From Antennarius striatus (Eukaryota; Chordata; Actinopteri; Lophiiformes; Antennariidae): a stretch of DNA of 64,000 nt. The position numbers and the translations under genes were made by a program. The number at the start of each line of letters is the position of its first letter. Position 1 is the first letter of the stretch. Shown here piece after piece: positions 21,101 to 31,401 of this stretch. The DNA is taken from the NCBI RefSeq assembly GCF_040054535.1, contig NC_090797.1:12409501-12473500 (forward strand), given 5' to 3'. The notes under the pieces are model-generated. The model was not told the DNA's origin. It saw only the letters and a program-made list of their open reading frames with translations, and ran no database searches.

Positions 21101-22195
21101 AGGAGTTTGTGGAAGGCAAAAGGGGGTGAAAAGAATGATGAAGGAATCTGGAACAAAGAAGGTAAACCTGTGCCGCCTCAAAAACAATTGAAAGTTTTGA
21201 TTCAAGAAGCCCATGGACCATGCCACGTAGGCACGGACGAAACACTGAGACGTCTCTGTGGCTGGTGGCATCCGTTCATGAGAACAATTGTGAAAAGTGA
21301 ACTGCAGGACTGCAGTGTTTGCAATAGGCATAATTGCCTGCCAACAACTAAACCACCTCCAGGGGTGCAGGACCAGGAAGTGACAGCACCTGGTCAGGTA
21401 ATTTCAATGGATTTTACCGACATGATCCAATCGGTTAATGGGTATCGATACCTGTTAGTGATTGTTGACTCTTTTTCAGGATGGCCTGAGGCTTATCCAT
21501 GCAGAGCAGAGACAGCAGCTTCTGTAGTGAAACATTTGGTTAACCATTACATTCCAACTCATGGTTTTCCGAGAAAAATCAGGTCAGACAATGGAACTCA
21601 TTTCAAAAACAAACATCTACAACAGGTGGAAAGTATGTTGGGATTGAGACACACTTTTGGCGCTGTGTATCACCCTCAGTCACAGGGAAAGGTCGAACGA
21701 ATGAATCGCAACATCAAAGAAAAATTGTCAAAATCCATGGCCTCGTCAAAGATGAATTGGCTACAGGCCCTCCCTGTGGCTCTGTTGAATGTCAGAATGT
21801 CATTGAATTCATCCACAGGTTGGACCCCATTTGAGGCACACACTAACAGACCTTTTCCAGCTCCCACAGCTCCATTGGAACCAGTTCCCGGATTCCAAGG
21901 CCCAAAAGGCCTCCGCGAACTAACAGTCAATTTTTCCCATCTCACAGAACCACAGGAGAAACCACCAAAAAGTGTGAATGTGTGTGAATGGGTGTGGCTG
22001 AGAGTAATCAAACGAAAATGGTCTGAACCTAGGTGGACAGGTCCCCATCAAGTCATTGAGAGAACCGGAACCGCAGTTCGGCTTCTAGGAAGAGGGGACA
22101 CGTGGTTTCATCTGACGTCCACCAGGCCTGCAAAGACCCCAACGGGAGTCGCTCTCCCCTCTCCAAAAGCTGCTAATAGTGGTGACGACCACTAG
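18110..22195 (+). CDS. ERV Pol: protease, unusual 2H-like region, RT, RNase H, integrase
   Basis: The ORF holds 1361 codons from the first ATG after the gag stop; real translation would enter by readthrough. Aspartic protease DTGA at residues 20-23 with LLGRDL downstream. Residues about 115-340 form an extra region carrying HCT (181-183) and HVS (250-252), each inside a beta-like stretch, as in 2H phosphoesterases. RT has Asp454 and YVDD at 519-522. RNase H has Asp822, Glu864 and Asp885. The integrase zinc finger uses His1035, His1039, Cys1068 and Cys1071. The catalytic D,D35E triad is Asp1101, Asp1160, Glu1196, and a GPHQVIERTGTAVRL module is near the end. All catalytic residues are present, so pol may still encode active enzyme. 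Confidence 0.93.
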   Translation: MQEPMITITVGGVSTPFMVDTGARYSTIQRLPPGAYVTNDVIPLVGFKGEEIALPKTSSILVSAHNQLLTHSFILAPSSPANLLGRDLMCKLCPLIKCSADGLQLMFPDGSSRLCLSATNPVNTMFPVHAKVAVVCMYADIFWVVMDTDAGQWTPVETFWTKWSPWVRHLRPYDLVSDALHCTLYYDRMEDTIFLGAFQEVEGLPWDLSLQDLYVGPQGVAWAVSLTPEQQKWYHMDDPPDPSMPPCYPHVSLAVSPKHTQKDLGPFVKACIDADDWKPTFYSGLHYSASLDSYRILSPEFVIPSVLEHSVLDRHHGRETSDSDLAPALIDSLPDSLWTQGPTDVGRCDVTPVTFQMKPGPIWVPQYPVPAKGKAGVTETINGLLEAGVLALIESSPFNTPILPVEKKGTGKWRMVHDLRAINAAVTTPTLPVPNPHAALSLLSPSHTHFTVIDLANAFFSIPLHPSMKPYLAFTWDGRRYSYNCLPMGFLLSPGLFNVHLRELLKPLSLPPGVLLVQYVDDLLVAAPSEQSCLDTTHSLLLRLHEVGLKVSKSKIQVARTQVSFLGRCVSRMGTGLSSSHREDILHSARPSTVKQMLAFLGLCNYSRHHVVDFSECTHPLRAMVKEVGMRNLSAALAWTPDADAAFSHLKACLASATSLSIPDYNKMFFLDVAEKASSVSAVLFQKGDRGERNVCMYVSTPLDNYEKRQTPCSSFASALARLVQKTAHVVLHHPLTIRTGHSTVQYITSQFFTMTGGRQRKIESVITQPHIIFIHEGINMADGLIEGTPHFCTEKVQDDTKLRDDLYEQPLTNPDMTLFTDGCCFKGMDGLQSGFAIVQHQNDDFETVKEVRLDGPQSAQRAEILAVAEALGLAKDQTVNIYTDSAYAHLVVHTALSEWQRNNYQTATGSPIKHLKEVMHLQEMLMLPKAVAVIKCPGHSRKNDLIANGNAAADAAAKKVAGYQPALQLSVSDKEIDCKITNDVIREWQVKASPEERSLWKAKGGEKNDEGIWNKEGKPVPPQKQLKVLIQEAHGPCHVGTDETLRRLCGWWHPFMRTIVKSELQDCSVCNRHNCLPTTKPPPGVQDQEVTAPGQVISMDFTDMIQSVNGYRYLLVIVDSFSGWPEAYPCRAETAASVVKHLVNHYIPTHGFPRKIRSDNGTHFKNKHLQQVESMLGLRHTFGAVYHPQSQGKVERMNRNIKEKLSKSMASSKMNWLQALPVALLNVRMSLNSSTGWTPFEAHTNRPFPAPTAPLEPVPGFQGPKGLRELTVNFSHLTEPQEKPPKSVNVCEWVWLRVIKRKWSEPRWTGPHQVIERTGTAVRLLGRGDTWFHLTSTRPAKTPTGVALPSPKAANSGDDH

Positions 22196-22474
22196 GGCAT
22201 CCGCCCCAACTGAGGACATCGAGCAACGGCTCCAACTGAGGACATCGAGTGAGTGGTTGTTCAACGTGGCGTAAAGTCACAAAGCAACCCGAGAGCAGGC
22301 AATTACGTTCAGTAACTGACCTAAGCTTTTGAAGAGACCCCAGCGGTCACGGTGCAGCGTTCCCGAGCATCGCTCTCAACCAGCGTCCGGACGAGCCAGT
22401 ATCCAGAGGGGTCAACCCAGAGGAAAAGGTGCAAGACCTCCCTCTCTACAAGCAACAACCGTTATCTTCAGTCT
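22196..22474 (+). other. pol-env spacer of the ERV
   Basis: Contains a short direct repeat just after pol (GCATCCGCCCCAACTGAGGACATCG-like, about 22198-22246) and a possible env splice acceptor near 22450. An open frame from 22329 is continuous with env but starts in non-env sequence. Confidence 0.45.
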
Positions 22475-22495
22475 AAAAAAAAAAAAAAAAAAAAA
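22475..22495 (+). repeat. A21 homopolymer directly before env
   Basis: Twenty-one consecutive A, one base before the env ATG at 22497. Confidence 0.97.
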
Positions 22496-22496
22496 C

Positions 22497-22997
22497 ATGC
22501 TGTATTTCCTTGTTTTTAGTCTTTTGGCTGTCACTGCTGCATCCTCTCCTGACAAATGTTTACAACAGTATGGTGGGTTAACGCTTAGCTACACTGAGGG
22601 GGCTACAGCTTCTTATACCTTTGATCTCTGCAAAGTAATTAACTGCAGGGGTCCTGGCGCACCATGGCGACACTATGATGTTTACATCTGCGGTCACAGT
22701 GACAACTCCCTTAATGACCCGTGGTGTGCTTCTTGGTCCTCTGTTTGGTATTCCACAGAACATGGGTTCCAGCCCCCCACTTCTGGATTGGGCTCCTTCT
22801 TTTCTCTGCAAAGGGATTACTCCCCCACAAGTAATCCTTTAACTCTGTCCATTAAACCCCTATTTTTCCCAACATCTCAATGTCATGCTAGTGTTATGGA
22901 ACCCTGCGGAAGGTTCTCTCCCGGCAGCAGGTTTTGCTCTACAGATTTTCTACATTTAATTTTAGGTGTTGGACTCTTTCGAGTCCAAAAGGGGGAT
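22497..22997 (+). pseudogene. ERV env, N-terminal part only
   Basis: ATG 22497 begins a hydrophobic signal peptide (LYFLVFSLLAVTA) followed by a Cys-rich ectodomain start. The frame stays open through the polypurine tract into the 3' LTR (to 23129). Only about 165 codons lie before the LTR. There is no furin site, fusion peptide, CX6CC or membrane anchor, so most of SU and all of TM are deleted. The last residues before the LTR (LGVGLFRVQKGD) may be the original cytoplasmic end joined by that deletion; this is inference. Confidence 0.75.
22985..22997 (+). promoter_or_regulatory. ERV polypurine tract
   Basis: AAAAGGGGGA lies immediately upstream of the 3' LTR, the expected plus-strand primer. 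Confidence 0.85.
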
Positions 22998-23643
22998 TGT
23001 TGGAATTATATCTTTTTATGTTATGTTGGAATTATATCTTTTTATGTTATTTTGCTGTGGAAAGTTACTGAGCTTAAAGTTCATCTTAGGTCACATCACG
23101 TGACAGTTAGAACTGCTGACTTATGCTAAATTGCTTGCACAGCTAGTCGAGCAGAAACTCTTGCAAGGCCGTCTTCCTCTTTCTTCTCTGATAATTGGTG
23201 TATATCTTCTTAGATAATTGGCGTATAGCTACGATAGTTTTCATGACCTGTCTGCTTATCACCTCTTGCCAGGCCGTCTGCAAGGCCGTCTTCCTCCTTC
23301 TTCTCAGATAATTGGGGCATCATGACATCACCTGAATGTAACCCACTGTCTTGCCTGCTATCTTGCAGCTGTTGTGATACCAGGTGAACCCCGCCTTCTG
23401 ATGTGCATAAAATCCATGTGCTGCAAGTGCATCCTGGCACTCTGCAGGAAGTAATCTCCCATGAGACAAAGTGCCGAGAATATTCTCTTTGCAATTGAAA
23501 AATAAACTTTGAAGCTTCGACATTTCACTGAGTGTTTTGTTTATTTAACTCTGTTCAGAAATTGTCCACAACCAAGAGAAAACGAACACGAAGCTGGAGG
23601 ACCAAGGGTCTTTAGGACCATATTATTTGGCTCCACTTCAACA
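22998..23643 (+). repeat. ERV 3' LTR, 646 bp
   Basis: Matches the 5' LTR across its length. The only difference I see is T versus C in CTTCCTCTTTC / CTTCCTCCTTC near 23298. It includes the same 26-bp terminal tandem duplication. Confidence 0.95.
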
Positions 23644-23647
23644 GGTA

Positions 23648-24100
23648 GAATGACAGTGTCCGAATTGGATAGCTGAGAGGGAGTTTTTTCCTTCAAATCG
23701 AAACATCGCGAACAAAGTAAATTTGCATAAAGGAATCATTATTTATCAAATTTTATGACGACTTTAATATTATGCTTACTTTAAATGTTGACTTCTGCTG
23801 GCAGTGAACTCTAGAGGTCACGTATGATGCGTGTCCACAGGTGTTCTGAGTACCACTACGGCAAATTAGTCACGGGCCTCATCACCGAGCGCATTGATAC
23901 GCTTCCTGTATCTCCCGAGACCCTCTAGTCAGCTCAATTCAGGCTGCGTTATGTGTTTGAAGAGCAGGTTGTTCATATTTAACTCAATAAAGAATAACAA
24001 TTCAGCAGTGATTGAGGAAAAAAGTTTTCCAGAAAAGAGGCAGAACTACTTTTCGGAGCGCAGTGATCCGTGTGCTCTAGGGTAATTTACTATTCAGCCC
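23648..24100. other. Sub-unit B tail spacer
   Basis: Resumes the sequence interrupted by the ERV and matches 56307-56760 in D. No gene recognised; a 63-codon ORF (23894-24085) recurs in D but has no family likeness. Confidence 0.5.
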
Positions 24101-25354
24101 GCTTTCTTTGCTCTGAGTTCATATGAACGGGTCTGAATGGACGGGGCGCCACCTGCAGGCAGGAGGCTGGAAAAACAGTTCAAAACGTAAAGGAATCAAA
24201 AACTGCTCAATTCTGTTGTCTGTGGCAACGCTCAAAGACTGCACAAGTCCAAACCACATGTTCCAATACATTTATAGGAATAAAACCTGTAAAATCTGCC
24301 TTATCTGTTTGGGTTGTGGGTTATTCAGTCGGCTTAACAAATTTATTCCCAGGTTGCAGACTGTAATTTCATCTGTGCTGTATGTCGTGCATACATGGTA
24401 CAATTGAAAATAAAGTTGACTATGTTTTTTCAAATATAAATTGGTCTTCTCTGCTGTCCAGGCACCCATTGTTTTTCATCATACATAATATTCGGAAAAT
24501 TTCACATTAATTTAAGAAATATTGTACATTATTTCATATCATAGCATTAAATATTAATCAATAATGTAGAAAAACAAATCTGCTCTCACGCAATAGGATT
24601 TTGTCTATTTTTGTCTAATCTCCACACTTGTTTCTATGTGTGTTACACCTCAACACAAAACCTGCACACCGAACATTAATACAAGCTGACTGGACACTTT
24701 TCATGGGTTTAACTTCTCTGAAGGAGTTTAGTGTGAAAATCCTTCCTGACATTTCTAGACTGTAAACAACTCATTGTGTGGAAAATTGTTATTAATAATT
24801 TTTTGTTTGTGCTTTAACGCAAATAATAAACGAGATGAAGCTGCTTGATTTCTACTCAGAATTTGAAGGATCTGGTGTTTAATCCTTATTAAAATGAGAG
24901 TCAGAGGCTTTTAAAGTCATATTTGTCGGCTTTTTAATATTTATTTCAGATGCGAAAAACAATGAGCCAAAGTTGCACATGAAGCTGTCAGATAGCGTCA
25001 CAATGTTAAAGTGTTTCCACAATTTTTATTTTTATCATAAAAAATTTTTTAAAACATAATTGCCTGATGTAGTATTAAATATTTCCTCATAGTCCTTCGT
25101 TTCTGGTCTGAATTATGAGATTATTTTTTTTAATTCGGACCCAGCGGGTCCCAAACCGGTTCGTTTTCCAGACAACGGCTGAGTCCATAACGCTGCTGCA
25201 GCCGGTGACGTCACAAAGACCCTAACTTCAAAGCCAAACCGCCTCAGGTATCAACACCTGTGTAACGTTACTGAGACAGACCCTCACAGTTACACTACAG
25301 TCAGCACCGAGATCCGAGCAGCACTCAACTTGTTTCTGTCATCGATCTGCAGCC
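24101..25354 (+). repeat. Head block and kinase promoter of sub-unit C
   Basis: Homologous to 400-1468. It carries about 195 bp not in A, B or D (about 24585-24780) but present in E. CRE at 25206-25213. The joint upstream of 24101 differs from the A/B/D joints. Confidence 0.85.
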
Positions 25355-28300
25355 ATGAAAGGTAAATCCACCAACATTTAATTCCACCCGTGGAAAACTG
25401 TTATTCAGTGTTTAATCAAGAAAAAATAGAAACACACGGAGCAAATTCACGTTTGTGGTTCATCATATCAGAGGTGACTTCAGGGATTTGAATCATTATC
25501 AAAAAATTATATTTTTATATTAGACAATATTAGAGATCTAATAACCTGCTGTAATCACAGGAACTGTCTTCAGTTCATTTTCTGTACCAAAGGAAAAAGG
25601 GTTATATTGGGGTTTTTTTAACTGTTTTGTATTTTATTTTATTTTAATTTTTTTTAAAAATAAATAAGATAAAGCTGATGAGCCATATATTGAGCAGCAG
25701 TATATTTCATGTCAAAAGGAGTACTACAAATGCAGTATTTGCTCTGAGGATGTTGATAGAGAAGTACAGAGAAGTCCACAATGACTACAATGTTTGCAGA
25801 TGACATTGTGATCTGCAGTGAGAGCAGGGAACAGGTGGAGGAGAAGTAAATAATAATATTATTAATATAATACGATGTTTATGTTAAATAATATTTCAAA
25901 ACTTAGTTAATAAACAAGTGATTTAGTTCATAACATAGTACAAAAACTAGGTAGTTTAGAACCTTATTTGTTCAAAACCTAATGGGTTAGTTAGTAAGTT
26001 AGTTATTTAGTTAGTTAGTCAGTTAGTCAGTTAATTGAGAAACTGGTTAGTTAAAATCCTAGTTAGTTGTTTAGTTTGACACCTTAGTTCATCCATCCAT
26101 CCATCCATTCTCTTCCGCTTATCCGGGGTCGGGTCGCGGGGGCAGCAGCTTAAGCAGGGAAGCCCAGACTTCCCTCTCCCTAGCCACTTCATCCAGCTCC
26201 TCCGGGAGAATCCCAAGGCGTTCCCAGGCCAGCCGGGAGACATAGTCTCTCCAGCGTGTCCTGGGTCGTCCCCGGGGCCTCCTCCCGGTAGGACGTGCCC
26301 GGAACACCTCACCAGGGAGGCGTCCAGGAGGCATCCTAACCAGATGCCCGAGCCACCTCATCTGGCTCCTCTCGATGCGGAGGAGCAGCAGCTCGACTCT
26401 GAGTCCCTCCCGGATGGCCGAACTCCTCACCCTATCTCTAAGGGAGAGTCCGGGCACCCTACGGAGGAAACTCATTTCGGCCGCTTGTATCCGGGATCTC
26501 GTTCTTTCGGTCACGACCCATAGCTCGTGACCATAGGTGAGGGTAGGAACGTAGATCGACCGGTAAATCGAGAGCTTTGCCTTTCGGCTCAGCTCCTTCT
26601 TCACCACGACAGACCGATACAGAGTCCGCATCACTGCAGACGCTGCACCGATCCGCCTGTCGATCTCCCGTTCCATTGTACCCTCACTCGTGAACGAGAC
26701 CCCAAGATACTTGAACTCCTCCACTTGGGGCAGGATCTCATCCCCAACCTGGAGAGGGCACTCCACCCTTTTCCGACTGAGGACCATGGTCTCAGATTTG
26801 GAGGTGCTGATTCTCATCCCAACCGCTTCACACTCGGCTGCGAACCGTTCCAGTGAGAGTTGGAGATCACGGCTTGATGAAGCCAACAGCACCACGTCGT
26901 CTGCAAAAAGCAGAGACGCGATACTGAGGCCACCAAACCGAACACCCTCAACGCCTTGGCTGCGCCTAGAAATTCTGTCCATAAAAGTTATGAACAGAAT
27001 CGGTGACAAAGGGCAGCCTTGGCGGAGTCCAACCCTCACTGGAAACGAATCCGACTTACTGCCGGCAACGCGGACCAAACTCTGACATTGGTCGTACAGG
27101 GACCGAACAGCACTTATCAAGGGGTCCGGTACCCCATACTCCCGAAGCACCCCCCACAGAACCCCCCGAGGAACACGGTCGAACGCCTTCTCCAAGTCCA
27201 CAAAACACATGTAGACTGGTTGGGCGAACTCCCATGCCCCCTCAAGGACCCTGCGGAGGGTGTAGAGCTGGTCCACTGTTCCACGGCCAGGACGAAAACC
27301 ACACTGCTCCTCCTGAATCCGAGATTCGACTTCCCGACGGACCCTCCTCTCCAGAACCCCTGAATAGACCTTACCAGGGAGGCTGAGGAGTGTGATGCCC
27401 CTGTAGTTGGAGCACACCCTCCTGTCCCCCTTCTTAAAAAGGGGGACCACCACCCCAGTCTGCCAATCCAGAGGCACTGTCCCCGAAGTCCACGCGATGT
27501 TGCAGAGGCGTGTCAACCAGGACAGCCCCACAACATCCAGAGCCTTTAGGAACTCCGGGCGGATCTCATCCACCCCCGGGGCCCTGCCGCCGAGGAGCTT
27601 TTTAACTACCTCGGTGACCTCAACCCCAGAGATAGGAGAGCCCGCCTCAGAGAACCCAGACTCTGCTTCCTCATGGGAAGGCGTGTCTGCGGGATTGAGG
27701 AGGTCTTCGAAGTATTCTCCCCACCGAGTCACAACGTCCCGAGTTGAGGTCAGCAGCTCCCCATCCCCACTATATACAGTGTGGATGCTGCACTGCTTCC
27801 CCCTCCCGAGACGCCTGATGGTGGACCAGAATCTCTTCGAAGCCGTCTTGAAGTCGTCCTCCAAGGCCTCACCGAACTCCTCCCACGCCCGGGTTTTTGC
27901 CTCAGCAACCACCAAAGCCGCATTCCGCTTGGCCTGCCGGTACCTATCAGCTGCTTCAGGAGTCCCACAGGCCAAAAAGGCCCGATAGGACTCCTTCTTC
28001 AGCTTGACGGCATCCCTTACCGCTGATGTCCACCAACGGGTTCTGGGGTTGCCGCCACGACAGGCACCGACCACCTTACGGCCGCAGCTGCGGTCGGCCG
28101 CCTCGACAATGGAGGCGCGGAACATGGTCCACTCAGACTCAATGTCCCCCGCCTCCCCCGGAACGTGAGTGAAGTTCTGCCGGAGGTGGGAGTTGAAACT
28201 CCTTCTGACAGGGGATTCCGCCAGGCGTTCCCAGCAGACCCTCACAATACGTTTGGGTCTGCCAGGTCGGACCGGCATCTTCCCCCACCATCGGAGCCAA

Positions 28301-31300
28301 CACACCACCAGGTGGTGATCGGTTGACAGCTCCGCCCCTCTCTTCACCCGAGTGTCCAAGACATGCGGCCGCAAGTCAGATGACACGACCACAAAGTCGA
28401 TCATCGAACTGCGGCCTAGGGTGTCCTGGTGCCAAGTGCACATATGGACACCCTTATGTCTGAACATGGTGTTCGTTATGGACAGTCCGTGACAAGCATA
28501 GAAGTCCAACAACTGAACACCGCTCGGGTTCTGATCGGGGGGGCCGTTCCTCCCAATCACACCCTTCCAGGTCTCACTGTCATTGCCCACGTGAGCATTG
28601 AAGTCCCCCAGCAGAACGATGGAGTCCCCAGTGGGAGCGCTCTCCAGCACCCCCTCCAAGGACTCCAAAAAGGGTGGATACTCTGAACTGCTGTTTGGTG
28701 CATACGCACAAACAACAGTCAGGACCCGGCCCCCCACCCGAAGGCGGAGGGAGGCTACCCTCTCGTCCACCGGGGTGAACCCCAATGTATAGGCACCAAG
28801 CCGGGGGGCTACAAGTATACCCACACCTGCTCGGCGTCTCTCACCATGGGCAACTCCAGAGTGGAAGAGAGTCCAACCCCTCTGGAGAGGACTGGTACCA
28901 GAGCCCAAACTGTGTGTGGAGGTGAGCCCGACTATATCTAGTCGGAACTTCTCAACCTCACACACCAGCTCAGGCTCCTTCCCTGCCAGAGAGGTGACAT
29001 TCCACGTCCCAAGAGCCAGCTTCTGTAGCCGGGGATCGGATCGCCAAGGTCCCTGCCTTCGGCCACCGCCCAGCTCACAATGCACCCGACCCCTATGGCC
29101 CCTCCCACAGGTGGTGAGCCCATGGGAAGGACACCTTGTCATTGTGGTGTGTTGACACCTTAGTTATTTTGTTCAAAAACTAGTTTAAACCTAGCTTGTC
29201 AGTTTAAAACCTAGTTAATAATTATAATAATTTAACAGTGTAAACATAAACAATTGAATAAACGTAAATAATAATTAAATAATAACATCATTAACATAAA
29301 TAACATAAATAACATGAATACACTGTTTATTTTAAATAATAATTCATAACTTAGTGAGTTAGTTCAAAATCTAGTTTCAGGACACCGATGTTCAGATCTT
29401 GGACAGGGAAGATAAATGGTTTGAGAGAGGAGTGAAAGAGGCCATCTCTGAACGGGGGGGGGGGTCTGCGACATCACCTTTCTCCCATTTATAATCATGT
29501 CCTTTCAAAACTCCCAAAAAGATTGTCTCAACAGATTGACCCAGGTGATGAGTCTCATGCTCATGACCCTCATTAGCATACAAAGGTGTAAGTCACATCT
29601 CAGTGACCCCCTCTGACACCCCCACCAACAATCGTTGAGGAACCAGATGGGTTTCAATGACGGTCGTTGGAATGTGAATATCACTGACCACACCCCCCAG
29701 GGTTAATAATGTGGGACATGATCAGCCACCCTCTGAACTGAAGCAGTCTCTTGGATGAGAGACGAAACGTCTTCAAGAACTTTCTTAACGTCCAGTGGAT
29801 CGACTCATGACCTGGATGACTGAGAACCTACACAGACCGTTTAAAACCTAGTTAGTTAGTTAGTTCAAAAACTAATTCGTTTAAAGCCTATTAGTTAGTT
29901 TCTAGTTAGTTGTCTTTGTAGTCTGTGCCTGTATATTAATAATATATATATATGATATAATAGTAATGACATTTCTACAATGTCTCCGACAGTTTTTAAG
30001 CGTTTTTGGAGATTCACAGCTGACTACAGACTTCAGCCTCAGCCTCTTCATCAGTGGAAGACCTCTGATGACCTCAGAGACCCCACAAAGATTCAGGGGG
30101 CTGAACAACAGACGGGTTTATTTTCAAGTAAGTCTCTGGAAATTTAATCCACTACTGTCTATAACAGGAGCATCACAGCTTATGTGAACTTTTGCAAACA
30201 GGACAATGAAAAGTTTGTCTTCCTTTCTAACATGAAGTAGAAGTAGCTCAGAATTCCATTTCAGTACAATACATAAGACAAACCTGCTGTCAGCTTCAAC
30301 CAGTAGTTATAAAATTAAATTTCTAATAGTATACTTATAATATATTTAATTTCTATTTAAATATTTAGTTGCTGCTTTCCTGTGGTTTAAGGTAATTTAA
30401 AAGCTTTAAATTACATAGTAGAATAGTAACATTGTAATCAGTTAGTGAAGGTACTAACTCAGTGTTTTCTGATGCCAATGACAGGACTAAGAACGTTCCT
30501 GAGGAAGAAAATCCATACCAGGAGACGTGGGTCTCAATCTCAGTCCATGGAGACACAGGAGCCGGACAAGAAAATCAGTCCAGTGAAGAAGAAGAAGAAG
30601 AATCAGTTTGAGGATAAATATTGCCAACTGTACCGACTCGGTGATGGAGGCCATGGATCTGTGTACGTGGGTTACAGGAAAAAAGATTTTCTCCGCGTAG
30701 CGATCAAGCACATTCCCCAGGCCTTCGTTTTCCGTGAAGACAACGACAGGAGCAAGATGCCTCTTGAAGTGCTTGTCATGATGAAGATGAGTCAACAAGC
30801 AGGAGGATCGGTTGGCCAGTCAGCATCCATTTCCCTCCTGGACCACTACGACCTGGAGGAGGAGCTCATCATCGTCATGGAATGTCCATTTCCAGCGGTT
30901 GACCTCTTGAATTACAGGAAGTCCAGAGGAGGTACTTTGGAGGAAGAGGAGGCCAGACTCTTCTTCAAGCAGCTGGTGGAAGCTGTCAGAGAACTTGATG
31001 CCAACAAGATTTTCCATGCAGACATCAAAATGGAAAATATCTTGGTTGACATCAGCAGCGGTGTTCCACGTTTGAGGATAATTGACTTTGGTCTAAGCAT
31101 GTTTATCAACGACGGGGACACAATTGAAGATATATTTCCTGGAGCTCCATGCTATGACCCACCAGAGTGGTACTGGAGTTCAGTGTACAGCAGTAGGCCT
31201 GTTACTGTGTGGCAGATGGGAGTGGTTCTCCATGACATGCTGCACAGAGACTTTAATACAACGTTTTTCTTGGAGAATGGCCTCCGTATCAGTCAGGAGT

Positions 31301-31401
31301 TGTCTCCAAACTGCCAAAACGTGTTGCGTCTGTGTCTGGCTGAGGACCCTCAGCAGCGTCCCACTCTGGAGCAGCTCCTGAGTCATTCCTGGCTGGAATG
31401 A
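25355..31401 (+). CDS. Pim-like serine/threonine kinase, type 2 (copy C), Rex3 in intron 1
   Basis: Exons 25355-25361, 29993-30127 and 30485-31401, all phase 1, give 352 codons. Compared with type 1 it has an extra KN in the basic linker, MM before the C-helix segment's KMS, and about eight more residues after the [10 protein letters not shown] segment. The activation segment reads [10 protein letters not shown] instead of GTPSYYPPEW. Gly loop [12 protein letters not shown] Lys, HADIKMEN and DFG are present, with the same HRD-to-HAD change. Intron 1 is 4.6 kb because of Rex3 (26090-29151) and other relics. The 3' UTR has AATAAA at about 31521. Intron 1 shares its first 150 bp with type 1, then differs completely. 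Confidence 0.83.
25510..26075. repeat. Type 2 kinase intron 1, left part: AT-rich and TTAG-type repeats
   Basis: Replaces the AGGTCA array of type 1. It ends in degenerate TTAGTT and CAAAACCTAGTT repeats (about 25905-26075) that resume after Rex3 at 29166. The same segment is in E at 58160-58727. Confidence 0.6.
25781..25849 (+). mobile_element. Tiny LINE RT relic (C)
   Basis: [20 protein letters not shown] and two more residues, then TAA. It carries the RT active-site FADD and flanking residues typical of fish non-LTR elements. Only about 22 codons survive. Same relic in E at 58438-58506. Confidence 0.65.
26090..29151 (-). mobile_element. Rex3 (RTE clade) LINE, 3.06 kb
   Basis: Minus-strand element flanked by a 14-bp target duplication TTGACACCTTAGTT (26076-26089, 29152-29165), with the empty site in E at about 58722-58735. 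Its 3' end (left side) is a short (GATG)n tail, as known for Rex3. CGGTGACAAAGGGCAGCC at 27000 and the reverse of TGGCAGACTGGGGTGGTGGT near 27445-27465 match the conserved Rex3 stretches used in fish surveys, from memory. Almost the whole element is ORF, and it interrupts kinase C intron 1 in antisense. Confidence 0.93.
26119..29142 (-). CDS. Rex3 endonuclease-reverse transcriptase, 1007 aa, intact
   Basis: Single ORF. The N-terminal apurinic-type endonuclease carries [12 protein letters not shown] near residue 180 and STDHHLVV near 295. The RT carries [40 protein letters not shown] and FADDVVLLA near residue 745. The C-terminal part ends in a basic region with [12 protein letters not shown]. 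No stop or frame change is seen, so the protein may be active. The start is the first ATG of the open frame; the 5' end lies a few bases inside the element, so this may be a slightly 5'-truncated copy. Confidence 0.93.
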   Translation of the reverse strand: MTRCPSHGLTTCGRGHRGRVHCELGGGRRQGPWRSDPRLQKLALGTWNVTSLAGKEPELVCEVEKFRLDIVGLTSTHSLGSGTSPLQRGWTLFHSGVAHGERRRAGVGILVAPRLGAYTLGFTPVDERVASLRLRVGGRVLTVVCAYAPNSSSEYPPFLESLEGVLESAPTGDSIVLLGDFNAHVGNDSETWKGVIGRNGPPDQNPSGVQLLDFYACHGLSITNTMFRHKGVHMCTWHQDTLGRSSMIDFVVVSSDLRPHVLDTRVKRGAELSTDHHLVVCWLRWWGKMPVRPGRPKRIVRVCWERLAESPVRRSFNSHLRQNFTHVPGEAGDIESEWTMFRASIVEAADRSCGRKVVGACRGGNPRTRWWTSAVRDAVKLKKESYRAFLACGTPEAADRYRQAKRNAALVVAEAKTRAWEEFGEALEDDFKTASKRFWSTIRRLGRGKQCSIHTVYSGDGELLTSTRDVVTRWGEYFEDLLNPADTPSHEEAESGFSEAGSPISGVEVTEVVKKLLGGRAPGVDEIRPEFLKALDVVGLSWLTRLCNIAWTSGTVPLDWQTGVVVPLFKKGDRRVCSNYRGITLLSLPGKVYSGVLERRVRREVESRIQEEQCGFRPGRGTVDQLYTLRRVLEGAWEFAQPVYMCFVDLEKAFDRVPRGVLWGVLREYGVPDPLISAVRSLYDQCQSLVRVAGSKSDSFPVRVGLRQGCPLSPILFITFMDRISRRSQGVEGVRFGGLSIASLLFADDVVLLASSSRDLQLSLERFAAECEAVGMRISTSKSETMVLSRKRVECPLQVGDEILPQVEEFKYLGVSFTSEGTMEREIDRRIGAASAVMRTLYRSVVVKKELSRKAKLSIYRSIYVPTLTYGHELWVVTERTRSRIQAAEMSFLRRVPGLSLRDRVRSSAIREGLRVELLLLRIERSQMRWLGHLVRMPPGRLPGEVFRARPTGRRPRGRPRTRWRDYVSRLAWERLGILPEELDEVAREREVWASLLKLLPPRPDPG
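29166..29380. repeat. TTAG/CAAAACCTAGTT degenerate repeat, right of Rex3
   Basis: Continues the interrupted repeat; matches 58736-58949 in E. Confidence 0.6.
29381..29830 (+). mobile_element. Penelope-like element, C-terminal and 3' relic (C)
   Basis: Plus strand reads [20 protein letters not shown] followed by AI, the end of the GIY-YIG endonuclease region of Penelope-like ORFs. A deletion near a G tract and non-coding 3' sequence follow, including the common LDERRETSSRTF-type stretch near 29750-29800. Matches 58950-59400 in E. It sits in kinase intron 1, so it is spliced out. Confidence 0.75.

Larger units (their letters stand above)
14632..23643 (+). mobile_element. Endogenous retrovirus, class-I-like, 9012 bp
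   Basis: Complete provirus layout: LTR, tRNA-Trp primer site, leader, gag, pro-pol, truncated env, polypurine tract, LTR. It is flanked by a 4-bp target duplication GGTA (14628-14631 and 23644-23647), and sub-unit D at about 56300 shows the empty site with one GGTA. A 4-bp duplication, a gag stop in frame with pol, and a GPY/F-like integrase end fit gamma/epsilon-like retroviruses. The two LTRs differ at one position that I can see, so insertion is very recent. gag has two frame changes and env is cut, so the copy is not autonomous as written. Confidence 0.95.

Noticed and set aside
22329-22496. N-terminal extension of ERV env upstream of 22497
   Set aside because: It reads through spacer and an A21 run (poly-Lys). 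The signal peptide begins at the 22497 ATG.
26527-27988. Several plus-strand ORFs over Rex3
   Set aside because: Shadows of the GC-rich minus-strand Rex3 ORF.
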